A stretch of DNA of 64,000 bases from Datnioides undecimradiatus (taxonomy: Eukaryota; Chordata; Actinopteri; Lobotiformes; Datnioididae). Position numbers and translations under genes: made by a program. Under the pieces are notes generated by a model. The model saw only the letters and a list, made by a program, of their open reading frames with translations, had not been told where the DNA came from and did not search any database. Location: assembly GCA_008933995.1 (NCBI GenBank), contig WARS01000029.1, forward strand, positions 8,804,332-8,868,331, in the 5' to 3' direction. This document shows, piece after piece, positions 24,928 to 38,374 of this stretch (its first letter is position 1; each line of letters begins with the position of its first letter).

Positions 24928-27261
24928 CTGTGGATACTTTTCTATAAACTTTAATGATATTTAAACAGTTTGCGCTGAGCACCATCTTCAGGTGAAATTT
25001 GTCATAGTTGAAAACTTAATGTTAACATGCCAACACTCAAACATAATACTGCATTTAATGACAAATCACAGCTGAACAATAAGAATAACTGGGCAACTTT
25101 TACTAGAAGCTTTTGCCATTATTTGCAAATTGTTTGTGTATAACTTCTTTTAACAAACAGTCTTTTGTATGTTATAACTTTTATTTCACTATGACTGAAA
25201 TGACCAGATTATTGCAATTTGTTTGCAATTTAACAGTTTGGTTTTGCCTGCAATAAACATCACAGGGTCACAGAGCTGTTAGCGATGTCACTGACTCCTG
25301 GTCAAACCATGAAACACAATAAAACAAAGATAACTGAATACCTGCAAAACTAATTTACTTCAGTTAACAGATACACCAGATTTACAGCAGCAATGTGCAA
25401 ATAAATTGTCAGCTTTACTATAAAGAGTATGGCCCTTTGTTTGGTCAGTGTAAGCCGAAACCTGAGACTACAAAAAAACAAAGAACCAGCGCGTGTGATG
25501 GCTGAGTAGTACAATGGGAACGCGTCAAGAGCTGATCATGTGACAGGAAGTGGTCACAAAAAAAACAATGACCTTAAAAAAAAGTAGCTCATGCAGCGTG
25601 AAATGCTACATTACTCATAACCAAAGAGACTCCTGTGGTGTTTCGATCAGCCTTGTTCAAACTACTGCAAGCCATGTTGATTTGTAAGAAGTGATGACTG
25701 CTTTGCGGCATTTTCCACCACGCTGCACTTGACTTAAACTTTATAACATAATGAACCCGAACCTCAGTGAAGCAAAAATGTAACAATGCACCTGAATGAA
25801 AGCTGAAGAAATTTTAAATCCAGGACTCTTGGGATTTTGAGAGATCGGGAATATCAGGCCTCATAGGAACCGCAGAAATGATACACAATAGGCCACAGAC
25901 CCGTGTTAGTGAGGTTTGTAGCATTACATTTAAATGAATTTATTTGTCTTTTCAGTGGGAACAGCATCTTTCGAGGACCTCTTGAAGAATCGTTACACAA
26001 ATGCTAAATTAACTTCAGCATTTTGAAAAGTCTAGTAACACCAGAGTCAGATGCCTCATTCAATAACTCAAGTGTAATTAGTCTAACATTATACTATAGT
26101 CAGGGTGTGTTTGCTTATATGCTGAACATTTAAGAATCATTCATACATGATTTCAAACCAAACTGGCAGCACCTAATCTCATGGTTGCATCTGTTGTTAC
26201 AATTTTAATTATTTTTGTCTGCTTTGCCCTTTACTTAAAGGCTACAGGGCATAATTAATTTGTAAGTCTTACTTTAATGCAGCCTTTATCAATCACTGGT
26301 AATCACTGTATTTTATCATGTGCACGCGTTGGTATTTTCAGGTCTGCTACCACAGCACCATCTAGAGGCCTTTAACAAAAATAGCTACAAAACACTGTAA
26401 AACCTTTTTTTTTCCTATGCTCAAGCAAAATGTCTGCTTGTGGTAGCTTCATATTTACTTTTCAGATTTAATAGCATCATTTGACTGAATCATTAGATTG
26501 AAGAATAATCTGTGCAATTGTCATCTGTGAAATAAAAGGTCATGCTGTGGGTGGGTGACATTACATTGGCTGAATTTAACACAAAACTTGATCCTGCTGG
26601 ACTGAAAACTTTCACTTAATCAGATGTTGCACACCCAATCTCAGCCAACTGCATCATAAGATATTAAAAAATATGTTGTGGTTTGGCTAATTGGTGGTCT
26701 GACAACTCTAAAATCACAACAATGTCTGTCTAGTGAGATGGGATCCAGCCATGTCAGTATTTTCATGAACAAAACACAGTGTTTTTACCCATTTTTTCTG
26801 GTTACCTGCATTAATACTCAGCAGTACTTCAGTGTTTCTCTATGTGTAAAATGTGTGGCAAGACAGATGTTTCTGCTGATCTGGTTTTATTTGGGGGTAC
26901 CTGAGTCAGAATTATCAGCAAGGGTAATATTTTGGACTGTAAATCAATGGCTTTCATTTGTTGAAAGCAGGGTGCACTTTATTATTCTGATAATGATTTA
27001 GACTTTGTCTTTAGTCTTTAGTGTATATTTCTATTTTTTCGACACATTACATGTATTGTGCGTTTTAATGGTCACTGCTGAACACACTGTTAACTACACA
27101 TTTCTACTGATTCCCCCCTATACACACTATCTTCATAAATATTTGATTCTGCAAAAGCCAGATTTAGGGTTAATTTCATGTCATGCAAAGCTTGAGTCTC
27201 GTCTCGCAGCCTTCGGGGTGGATAATTAAATTGAGGCTTTGCATCTCTGCTATGACTCACT

Positions 27262-27276
27262 GCCACCAGAGGGTAC
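27262..27276 (+). promoter_or_regulatory. CTCF-like motif
   Basis: GCCACCAGAGGGTAC matches the CTCF core at all but the last core base. Same orientation as the motif at 13888. Sequence match only. Confidence 0.35.
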
Positions 27277-29165
27277 TGTCAGCTGCAGTTCAGGCCAATC
27301 ATCTCATAAACCTTTGAGTTGAGCAGTTCATAAAATAACAAAATCATCTTTTTAGATATATATTATATTAAAACATGTAAATTTGGGAAAATGGTTCCCA
27401 TTTTTGAATGCTGGCTTGAAACTGACATGACTGACTGATTTGACCACAAACAGGTTGCAGGAAGGTGTTATTGGTGTCTGAATGGCCTCCAACACAACCA
27501 GAAAGAGAAAAGCATCAGGGAAGGGAAGATAGAAGGAGAGAGCAGCAGCATTAAATATCAACATTATTCTGTTTGTTCCACATAATGATGGAGGAATCGC
27601 ATCCAGCGAGGAATGTAACTGTTGTAACTGTCAAATAATCAGTTTAAAATCTGGGTAAGAGAAAGTTATCATTACGATAAGACTATGTTGTGTTTTCACT
27701 TCATTTTCTATTTGAATCAGTATGTGAAACCATACAAAAGGTCAACTCCTCTACAAACTGCAAACAGAAAAGGGAAAGTCTAATCTATAAGTCAAGACCC
27801 TGTGTGATAACTGTGCAGAACTGCTTTGAGAGGCAGCTTAATTTTTCTAACTGCTGAATGGCATTGCATTAATCACTGGGACAGGTGCCATTTATTAAAT
27901 TGGTTCCACGTGTGCTTTTCAAGGTAAGACATTACTGATGTGGGAACAATAAAGAAATAAGTGTGCTCTGACGTCAGCAAAGCTGTCAAGAATCATGTTT
28001 GCATGAAGATTCATTCAGACAGAGTGAGACTGATGCACTTTTGGCAGGGAGGATAAACAGAAAATGGTTACTATGAGTGCCACACAGCTGACCAGAGACC
28101 CTCTACGCTGGTGGTTATAATTCAGTATCTCTTTCATGGCTGAGTGTCTCTTCGGTTACTTCTTGTTTTATTTTGTAGAGTGTTTTCCTCTTGTGTCTTT
28201 GTCTACTTTCTTCCTGTCTTTTTCCTCACCTGTGTCATTGGTTCATTAGTTTCACCTATGTCCAGCTTGCTTTCATTCCCTGGTGTGTGTGCATATTGTG
28301 TGTGAGTCTCTTTGTTCCTCACGTCATTGATTTTGACTTCAATGAGTTTGTTTGAGAAATACTAGTGTTTGGTATTTTTACTTTGAATAGTATTTCAATA
28401 AGTTGACCTTTCATTGATTTTATCCAGTTTTCTTACTTGTTGTTTAGTTAGTACTTGTTATTTTTTACCCATTTGTTCCTCAGTTGTCTGATGAGCCATG
28501 ATATAAGTTCCCATTGTGTCTTGGTAAAGTCTGTTTTAGCATGTTTATTTGGTCAAGTTGAGATCGTATGACTTATGACTTATTGTATGACAAGGACTTT
28601 CATCGCAAATCCTATTGTCAACCTCTTTCTGTTTTAGGGTGAATAAAATCCTTATTTTTCAAAAACTACCTGCACCTCCTCTTGCATGCCAGCTTGGTCC
28701 CTTATAGTTATCAAACAAACACTTGAGTCAAATCCAAAGTATTAAGAAGTCTGTGCTTTGGTTCTTTCAAATGAGTGAGGTAGTGTTGTGTTTTTAGGTG
28801 TTAAACATGATGACCAGGGGCCTAAAGAATGGGCATTATAGGGGAAGTGAAGTAAAGTTTTTCTGGTTCTAGAAAGATGACACTGGTTTAAGGTCTGCGT
28901 CCCCTCTACTGCTAACATAAGAGGGATCAATCTCTCCCACTTTTGTGCTTCAGATGTCTCTGTGAGCGCTCTCTGAAGGTAAAATGTGACTATTTAGGGA
29001 CAACAAGGAGAAAATTGGAACATATTGTATCATTTTTTTCCTTTGACCTCTGAAACCTTCCCATTCTTACATTCAGGGTACAGCTTGTTGCTCTTTCTGC
29101 TGATGTCAAGTGGAAAAAAAATATATGTCAGCCTACAGGTCGTCAGCATTGTGGTATGTGATTAT

Positions 29166-29167
<2 letters not shown>

Positions 29168-29213
<46 letters not shown>

Positions 29214-29239
29214 GCACACACAAACACACACACACACAC
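29168..29239 (+). repeat. (AC)n microsatellite, imperfect
   Basis: About 72 bases of AC with a few AAAC and ACGC interruptions. Confidence 0.97.
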
Positions 29240-30439
29240 TCAGTCACTTCAGAAGTTTTGATGTGAGTCTATTAAAGTATTAGCACGTGACAGCTCAGCT
29301 AATTTGCATACATGCAACACTCTATACACAGTGTAAGGGATTACGTGGCACATAGATGCCATCGGTTCATGCATTACACTACTGTTAGCTTAAAGCTAAG
29401 TATCATCTAATGCCTCTCAGCAGGTTACGATTAAAACAAAGATACAGAGACAGGACAGCGCTAAACAAACCAACTGGACACATAATGCAAATTTACACAC
29501 AGTGGTACATCAAAGTTTTGTCATGTTAGACAAAAAGCAAAGATATGTGAATGCAGAGAAAAAACTATAACATGCAACCACAGAGTTGAGTTCAGCAATC
29601 TTGAAGGCCACTGATAGAACTGAAATTCTTTTTGTCTGGTATCTATCTTTAACAAATTGGGTCTATTATGCTAATAATTATACTGATGATATTAAAGGAA
29701 AACCTTTGTAATTGACATAGAAACAATTTGGTTATTATTTATTGTGTGAATAAGATGGATGTGTGCAACAGCTCAGTGAGAAAGGTGGTGGACTCAACTA
29801 ATCCAAGCCACCAAGTTTAAAAAGCAAGCAGGAAGAGATGTGGAGGCTGAAATGGTGCAATGGAGTTGCACAATAGACCAGTAGTTCTCACCAAGGTAAA
29901 ATGATTATTAAACTTAGAAATATACATTTTTATCACATTTGTGTTTTTATAAAGTTTATGGTATAGTTTCCCAATAAAATACAGATTTCTGTTGCTCATT
30001 CAGGCCACTGTAAATTCATTAAATGAAACATAAGTGAGAAAAACACTCTTTAGTTAAACTTTGTTTTTCCTTGTCTGCTTTGATCATTTAAATGTTGCTG
30101 TTTGAAGATGCAACGGCTCAAAGCACAGAAATGGAGAAGTGAGGTTTGTTTATGAGAAACCTCAGTACAGTACAAGTGGGTGTTATGATGTGCAAGGTGC
30201 AGACATGTTATGGCTTGTAACAGTGCAACTTGTTGCAGCAAACATGCTCACAAACAGGAGGCAGTGAAGTCCAGCTTCACCTCAGACAACTGTGGCACAG
30301 CAACAATACACTTCAGCAAAAAAGTGAGGGCTTGTGTGACTCATTTAGGGCCTCCACTCCTTCAAAGACAGAGCATGTGTATAGAATATTTCTGTTTAAT
30401 TCAGTAAAATCTCTTGTCTCATCTATCTTTCTCTGTCAC

Positions 30440-30660
30440 TCTCTTTCTTTTTCCCCCCAACAACTCGAGGCTGATGGCTGCCCACCTAGAGCCAGAACTT
30501 GCTCAAGGTTTCTGTCTGTTAAAAAGAGGTTTTTCCTTGCTTGCTAATGGTGGAACTGTTGGGTGCTTGGTCTAGACCTACTCTATACGTAAAGTGTCCA
30601 GAGACAACCTCGGTTGTGCTTTGGTACTATACAAATGGTTAAAATGGTTAGAGTGTCAGA
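30440..30660 (+). repeat. Dispersed teleost repeat
   Basis: Contains GGCTGATGGCTGCCCACC, TGTTAAAAAGAGGTTTTTCC, GTCTAGACCTACTCTAT and AAAGTGTCCAGAGACAACC, then a tail with TACTATACAAATGG. This succession is a familiar, very frequent fish interspersed sequence (recalled, not searched). Non-coding; class uncertain. Confidence 0.6.
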
Positions 30661-32263
30661 TATTATAGTCCCTCCTCCGTTCAATAATGATGTTTGGTTT
30701 TCACTTTACATGGTGTTTGATGCTGGAAGCCAATCAACCATTGCATTACTTATACTTTTGAAATCATTTTGGATTTAATTAAATTAAATATTTTGGGGGA
30801 AAAAAAACAAAAACACTCATATGAGAGAAAAATGATAATAGCAGGGCCCCTCACATGACTTCTGGGTAATATAGAGTATCCTACATTTTGTTCACACTGA
30901 TTGGACAAGGTTACATGAATAACGAAGATGAACTATTGAAGCATCCTAGATAATATCTGCAACAGGAAATTAACTCTGACAGTATTGAAATATTTGAAGT
31001 CACTGCAAGAACATTTGTGGACACTGTGGGAATTACTGGAGAAGTACTGCAGGGACTGTGGAAACAGAGCTTGAGTCCTTCTCTGAGCCTGGATAGCGCA
31101 GGTTAGAGTAGAGAAGGGAATGAGGAGTGAAGACATTTTTTTTCTTTATGTTATTTTACAGTAGACATGAGAATTTAGTTCTAGTGTCAATGCAGCAGAA
31201 GACGGTAATGCAACAGTGTTGATAGAAACTACCACTAAAATGCTGCAGCTCTGCTTTTTACTGTGAAATATTGGTTACACCATGAAACACCTGCTTTTAG
31301 AAAGAGGTTTGGTCCACTCACGGCAGTGGAAACTCTGATATTAATAATTCACATAACTTAAGCTCACTTGCCCTCTTAAAATAAGCCTTAATGCATCACT
31401 ACAGTGGTGTAATTAGTGAGTCATATTGGACAAAACAATAAAATAAGATGCCTTAATGACAAAAGAGTTGGGAGAAATATATTATCTGGACACTTAATAA
31501 GGTAGTTATATAGGTCAGGTTCACCCACTTTAACTGAAGCAGACTGAAAGCACCTCCCATCAGCCCCCCTCACTTTAGGAGGTTTGGGGGACTAGTTGCA
31601 CCACAAACGTAACTGGTCTCAGGCCCTGCTTTGTCTTCTTTGTAACCGAACCTGATCTGAGACTACTCAACCTATCATATCAGACGTGACTTTAAACTTT
31701 CATTGTCAATTGACTTTCTAGAAAAGAGGAAATATAAAAAAATCTAAATGAAGGAAAATGGTGAATTTTGGGGGGGTTACCCTCTGGCTGGCTTACGTGG
31801 GCTGCTTATTTGGTCATGTCATGAAATGAAACTGTGTTGTTTTACCTTGAAAGAATAAAAGTAGAGCCTTCAGGCCACACCACTCTGCAACAAGAATGAC
31901 TTTAGCCTTTTAAGGGGCCTCTGTGTGCTGAGACTTTGCAGTGTTCATATCTAGGTTTCATTATATTAAATGCTGAACTGACATCTACAGACGAGCTAAC
32001 CCTAACCTCATCTAATCCTACTAATGCACCACAACGAGCTTCTGCATGATAACAACCCAGTAGTTATGGTGGGTGAAAGTAAGAACTGTGGTCTTTTAAG
32101 TTTAACTTGTTTTTAACTTTGAGTGGAACATGCAGTTATACGGAACTATAGAGTGCAATCTTTGTTTTTGTTTTAATTCTCAAAAACGCTGTTTTTGTAT
32201 CTGTCACATGGGATCTGTAGATCCAACAGAGGTAAACAAAGAAAAACATTTGCACATAAAAAA

Positions 32264-32272
32264 AAGTTTATT
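32264..32272 (-). terminator. Candidate poly(A) signal for the CD2/SLAM-like gene
   Basis: The minus strand reads AATAAA (plus-strand TTTATT) followed by a T-rich stretch, in the correct orientation about 2.1 kb after the receptor stop at 34344. Would imply a long 3' UTR. Nearer alternatives may exist. Confidence 0.3.
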
Positions 32273-34343
32273 GCTTTTTTTTGACATTCATTCATAAAAG
32301 AAACAGTTCAGCTGCATTACAGTGTTAAAAATATCAACATTCAACAGGATAAGAACCTTCCAAATATGCTTTTTCTATTTTACCAACAAGATTTTCAGAG
32401 CAGAGTGTATGGTTGTGTGCCATTATGACCAACTCTTTCCTCAAACACAGTTGGCTGAGTTAAACCCTACATATATAATACATGAAAAATATACATGAAT
32501 AAAATCAACATCTGGCACTGAGAACATAAATCAATGCTTTTTCTGACAAATGTATCAAAAAATCAGTAAGCACCTGCCAGAAGAGAACTTTAGAGGCCAT
32601 GTGGTGGAAAACAGCCTTGAGATAGTGTCAGATAGTTACTGTTTGTGTGAAACTTACAGTGTCACACCAATGATCTGCGAATAAACAGTACTGTGGAGCT
32701 TGCAACCGATGTCTAATTTTCAATCGAAACGTCCCTATTTCCTGTGACTGTTTTACTTCTCTAATGATTCTTAGATTTGTTTATTTTAATATACGGCAGG
32801 ATCGTTGATGACTCACACGTGTGAAACGTGTGGTGATGAAAAACAGACAGAAAAGTTAAAACTTACTAAACGTGAAACAAGCAAAAGGCGTATGTAAAGA
32901 TATCTTTCCTGCTCACCAAAGACAAAAGTATTACTAAAGCATCGTTGAAGTCATGACCAAAAAGTTCATCACTGGAGGAAAAATATAATCTAGAAATAGA
33001 GGATAAAATAAAAATGGAGAGAATTTTGTTTTGGACATAAATATCAGTGAGATTTAAAGACTAAAGTTCTCTGACTCCCTGATTAATGTTATAATTTCTT
33101 TGTCAGTCATCTGCATCTCCCTACATCCTCAGATTTAGATTTATGAATCTGAGGACAATATTAGCTTCTGGTACTTTATCTTAACCTGTGGCTGAAAAGG
33201 AAAGGCAGGCTTTATTCTATATTTTTGTTACTGTCAACAAATCCCATGAAAAGATCAGTCAGAGTATTTGTCTAAATACTTTCTGACTTCCCCTTGTGCA
33301 TCTGTGGCACTCAGCCACAAGTTGCAATCATCTCTAAATTTCTAACATGTAAACAATGCCTAATTTTAATGTGGCCACCATCCCCTTAAAAGAAGCCAAA
33401 CACTGCTCCCTGTGCTGATGCCATGCACGGTTCACTCCCCGGAAGTCCTGTTATCTGACCTCATAAGGCTGCATCTGCAAGTGCAATGGATGTCCTGTGG
33501 ACCTCCTTTACTGTGACGTTTAAGCTTGAAGTTTCATTCTTAAGAAGAGAAAGAAGTTGCCATTGCAGATCCAGCCAGTGGGCCAGGTGGGGAGCAGCAA
33601 TTAAGCTGGTGTAGAAGAACCTGTTTTCATTGTGCTGTACCATGATGGAGAACCAAAATGCCATCACACATGGATCAGGTCATTTGTGCCGAGACTTCAG
33701 ATCGGTGCCAGTAGAGCTCTGTACATGAAGCATTGGTTTGAACTAGATTTTCATGTTTGCTCTCTGCTAACGTTTAAGGGTCCACAGTGACAATGCACAA
33801 ACTGGCAAATATAGCATCACCGACTCACCACTGCAAGTGGTCACATTATGGCCTGTAGCTCTGATCCCAAAGATGAGTTCCCACGGTAACTCGCCCTGCT
33901 GATGGTTACAGCGAGCAGCTGCTGCTTGCTTGTTACCGCTTGTTAATCATCAAGAAGCAACAGTGTGGCTCATTGGTGTGCATTTGATTTGATTTGGACA
34001 ACAATGGAGGTTCATGAGACAGAGGAATGAAATATATCAGACTTTATATACTGTTGTTAATATAATCAATGTATGTTTGGTTTTTGTCTTTTTAAGGCAT
34101 TTGTTAACAACTATACACATAATCTCGATGATGCTGAAACAATTTGTGGTTTACCACAGCTACTGTGGCTTGAGACCACTACAAAACAAATCAAGTCACC
34201 CACTTGATGCAGAACAATAACCATTGTCCATCACCCAAACTCTTTTGCCTTATTGCCACACGTGGGCTGTTTATAGATTATATATCTGGCTCACCTTTAC
34301 TCAAACCAAGAAAGAACATGCATTACACTGAGCTGTACGCACG

Positions 34344-37300
34344 TCACACTCTTCTGCTCTCTGGGAGATAACTGACAGCAGCGTACTCCGTTTCACTTTG
34401 ATTAATCTCCAAAACTGTTGCAGGTCTTTTAGGAAAGTCCAGGACGCTGTAGACCAGTGAGGATGCATTATTGGACACCTTAGCTGTTTCCTGCAAAGAC
34501 AATCAGAGTCAAGCTAAAGAATTGCAGAAGATGATTTAAACATCTATTTTCATGTTTACACTTTACACTCACAGGGAAAGATGTGCATGTCCTTACTTGC
34601 ACGGTGGAATTAGAGCTTTGTTGTGGTGCTTGTTGTTGTTTGTCTGTATGAGAGGAAAAAGGGATTAAATACTGGGTCAGTCAGGCAAATAATTAACATA
34701 ATCTCCACAAGGCAAATTTACCACTGGTCATCATCTCTGCTGTGTTATAATGTCTGAAAAAGTAAAAGTTAGTCAAAGAATGGCTGAGGTTGTATGAGCA
34801 GGTGGCATAAAATAAAGCTGGTTGCTTTAGTTCAATATTCTAGTATTCACTTTGCTGCATTGGAAGATCAATATTCCTGAGGTGTATTTGCGAGGTTTGG
34901 TATCATCATGCATCTGGCAACCTGTGGTGAACAGATAAACAGTAGTTTGTTTTTATATTTCTGCTTTTGTAATTATTAAACAATTTGATCATAAAAGATA
35001 CTTTCACACCCAACTAGAAATCCTGCCTCTCATTTAACACTGAGGACGGCTGGAGCTCAGAGGTCGTCTAGTCGGCGGATTGGCAGGTTGATCCCCCTCT
35101 TCATTATCTCTTTGGATGAAATACTGAACCCCAGATTTTTCTCAAGTGCCATCAGTATGTTAATGTGTGTGTGTGTGTGTGTGTGCTGACATGTAATGTG
35201 GTCTGAAGACTAAATTAAGTTAATTGTGATGCTTCACCAACTTTTCAGTTGGATCAACAAGATCAACAAGAGTGTCAACAAGCACACATACAAAACAATG
35301 TTACAGGACTAGTCCATTAAATACAAACCACAGACAGAAACCAGGCACAGCTCTTACATGAGACATGATATTGTACAATTAAATAATAATTATTGTATTA
35401 ATAGATTTGATTCTTCATTTGTCAGCAGCTGACCCACTTCACCATGATGGTTTTCCTTGCCAACATTAAAACTGATGGAACCACTTCCTCATGTTGTTGA
35501 AGAAAGTTAGAGACATCTCCAGGAGAACATCAGTGTGGCTGCACGTTGTTTCATTGATGTTAGTACATACTGTCCAGAATAAATCTGTCACGCTGTCACA
35601 AGCAAAATGGCGTAGTACCTACATGAGCTTTCCAGTTTAGTGAAATTTCTGCTTTAAACTCGTAAATACACAGCCATATATAGATTTTTTTGTATGTATT
35701 GCAGATGGAAGGTAATTGCAGGATCTCGTAATCATTACAAGAAACGTACACCAAGCTGTTCTTATTGTATGTTTGTCCAAGTTCAAACTTAACATCTCAC
35801 TTAATTTAATATCAAAATACTGATATGTTATGTTTCACTAAGCTTTCGGTGATTCAAATTGTTAAACCTCCTATTCTCAAAAACGCCAGTCATGCCAAAG
35901 TGTAAGATCTGGTTAACTGTCACACTATTATAACATTAAGTAGTTGTGGATTTTATATTATAATATTATTCTATTTAGTTATCAATGTATTGTATCACAC
36001 TTCATTCGGCTGTTTACTCAACATGCTCATGGACCACAGACTCCAGGTTAAGCCAAGGGGAATCTAAATGCCATTTCACCCAGGAAGAAGTAATTCTGGC
36101 TTGTATGGACAGTGTAGGTTATTCTTTCTATGGTTAACTCCACCCATCTTTTTTTTTGGCAGCTACATTGTTTGACTGCAGGTTTCCTTCCGAACAGAGC
36201 CAGGCTAGCTGTTCTGGTCCGAAGATCCAGGGTCTGCACTAAACTCACAGATATACTTAACTCAGATATATGAGTGTTATATCAATCTTTTTGCAAATAC
36301 CTTCTGGCATATCAATGCATTAATGAGTGCTCAGGGTAAAGGGTTTAAGGCAATAGCAGTGGAAATGCTGAAAGATTAAAACCAAACCAACTTTATCAAC
36401 TTAGGTTTGTTTTTAATTGAAGTAAAACCCATTCATTTTGTTATAATTTGATTAAGTCTGACATTCTCCGTGATTTTCATTCACTTTAGCTCTGCATTAC
36501 TGGTGCAGGGCTCAACAAAGACACAAATAAAAGTTGTTATCTTTTAAGAAGAGAATAAGATAAACAAGAACAGTCTGTTGGTTTGCTGAGTTGTTTGCCC
36601 TGTTTGAGCAGCACTAACTGTGGACAACGGTTGGACCAGCGTGGCATGCTAGAAGAGCGCACAGTCAGCATTTGTATACACATACGGGAAATCAGTGTGG
36701 TTTCTGAGGTCATGGGGGATGTCAAATTATTTCAAAGAGGCACTGTTCCTTCTTAAAGTAGGCCAGAGGGATTTGTCTCTGAAGTGAAAGCGCACTGGTA
36801 ATAGTGAACAAATAATGCAAGTGTTTTTTTCCACCCACCCCTAATTATAGTATGCACACTTACATTTGCATGCATTGAAGGAGGACTTCTCTTCAGAAGC
36901 AGTGAATCATCACATGTATCAAAAGGATGTGAAACTGCAATCTGGTTTGCATTTTTGAGCATCTAACCACACAATTGCACATTTTTTCCACAGAATAACA
37001 ATTAATCTTCTCAACTTCACTCTGAAAGCTCAAAAAATGTAGAAACTTCCACTGACAGTAGCCAAAAGCATATACTATCTATAAATATTACAAAAGATTT
37101 CCAGGTGATCAAATGTTAACATTGCATGTATGATTTCAAAAAATCAGCTGAGTGCAAATACAAATAAAATAAACACTGTGAAGAAGATGAATTTAGGGCC
37201 GTGAGTCTCCCTACCTTTGGTTCTCACGAGACACCAGATCAGACATGGAAGCACTGCCGCCAGCAGCAGTACTGGTGAAACCACAAGGACAGTGACAACA

Positions 37301-38342
37301 TGAGAGGAACTTCCACTGTCTTCAGTTACTGGGATGCTACTCTCCACTGGGGAAACTGTAGGAGTTATGAAAGCAAAGAAAATGAAAATATACACTCAGA
37401 GGTGTAATGGCAATAAATGTCAAAAAGATACTGAAATATTTGTATCTCAACGGAAATGATTGCGCGGTGGTGTCTTCCTGTTTAATTCGACTAATGCAGT
37501 TTAATCCTAATTTTATATGCTGATGATGTATGATATAAAGTAGATAATGCAGTTAAGACATAGATATTATCACTCCCTTGACTTTGACCTTAGCTGGAGA
37601 CATATAAGCCTATAACCAGCGTTGACACTAATACACTGTGAAGTGCCAGCACAACTGATGTGAGCCAAAGAGAAGGTGTAGCAACTCTGGATGATCTAAA
37701 TGTTTTTCACAATGTAGACTTTTTATCTTTGAAAGTCCATTACCAGATATTTTCTTTTTAATAGTACAAAAATATTAATTGAAAAAAGTAATTTCATAAA
37801 GTGGCTGAGTTCTGCTGTATTTGTTCAGGCTAAGCAGCATAACTGTCTGGATGGCAGTATTGTGGTCTGTAGGCTGGTCTGTGTGAAGTTGATTGTTTTG
37901 AGTGAGACATCATAAAATCTGTTATTTGACCCCACATCTGCACAACTGATGACATTCCAAACAGCCTTGGTTATACTTATATGTTATACTTGGCATTTAT
38001 TGCTAACTTAGCAAATGGCAGCATGCTAACATGCAAAACCACAATAGTGGACATGATGAACATGATAAACCTGCTCAACATCAATATGTTACAGCGGCAG
38101 GATATTGTATTCATGACTGATTCAAATCAACTTGACAAAATTCTTCTGTCCTGTAATCCAAATAGTTTGCTGCATTGGCAGTAAACAGGCTCTGATTATG
38201 TTTATTACTTTACAAACAGTTTCTTAATACAGATGTCACAGGGCACTTAGGAGGTGAAATGGTCTATTAAACAAAGGGTTGATGGTTTCATCTCCAGTTC
38301 ACCCTTGAAGGGTAGCTCTGGCATCATCAGTGTATTAGTGTG

Positions 38343-38374
<32 letters not shown>

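Larger units (their letters stand above)
24928..34343. other. Intergenic region il12rb1 to the CD2/SLAM-like gene
   Basis: About 9.4 kb of AT-rich DNA with no exon I can support. It holds a CTCF-like motif (27263-27274), a (CA)n run (29168-29239), a fish repeat (about 30440-30660), and a stretch around 28140-28715 (GAATAAAATCC, then CACCTCCTCTTGCATGCC) that may be the 3' end of an old retroelement. About 32260-34343 may be 3' UTR of the minus-strand receptor gene. Open frames here (up to 107 codons) look random. Confidence 0.6.
34754..37214 (-). other. Interval between membrane and tail exons of the CD2/SLAM-like gene
   Basis: Should contain at least one short coding exon (length 3n+1, entering in phase 1 and leaving in phase 2), which I could not identify. 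It holds a SINE-like repeat (about 35035-35190) and part of another dispersed repeat (about 36140-36250). Confidence 0.55.

Noticed and set aside
26345-26370. CACCATCTAGAGGCC as a CTCF site
   Set aside because: Core positions do not line up with the consensus at several bases.
36843-36920. Candidate missing tail exon of the Ig receptor, ending at a good GTAAGT donor (minus strand, near 36860)
   Set aside because: Its phases would be 1 in and 0 out, which does not fit the next exon, and its acceptor lacks a pyrimidine tract.
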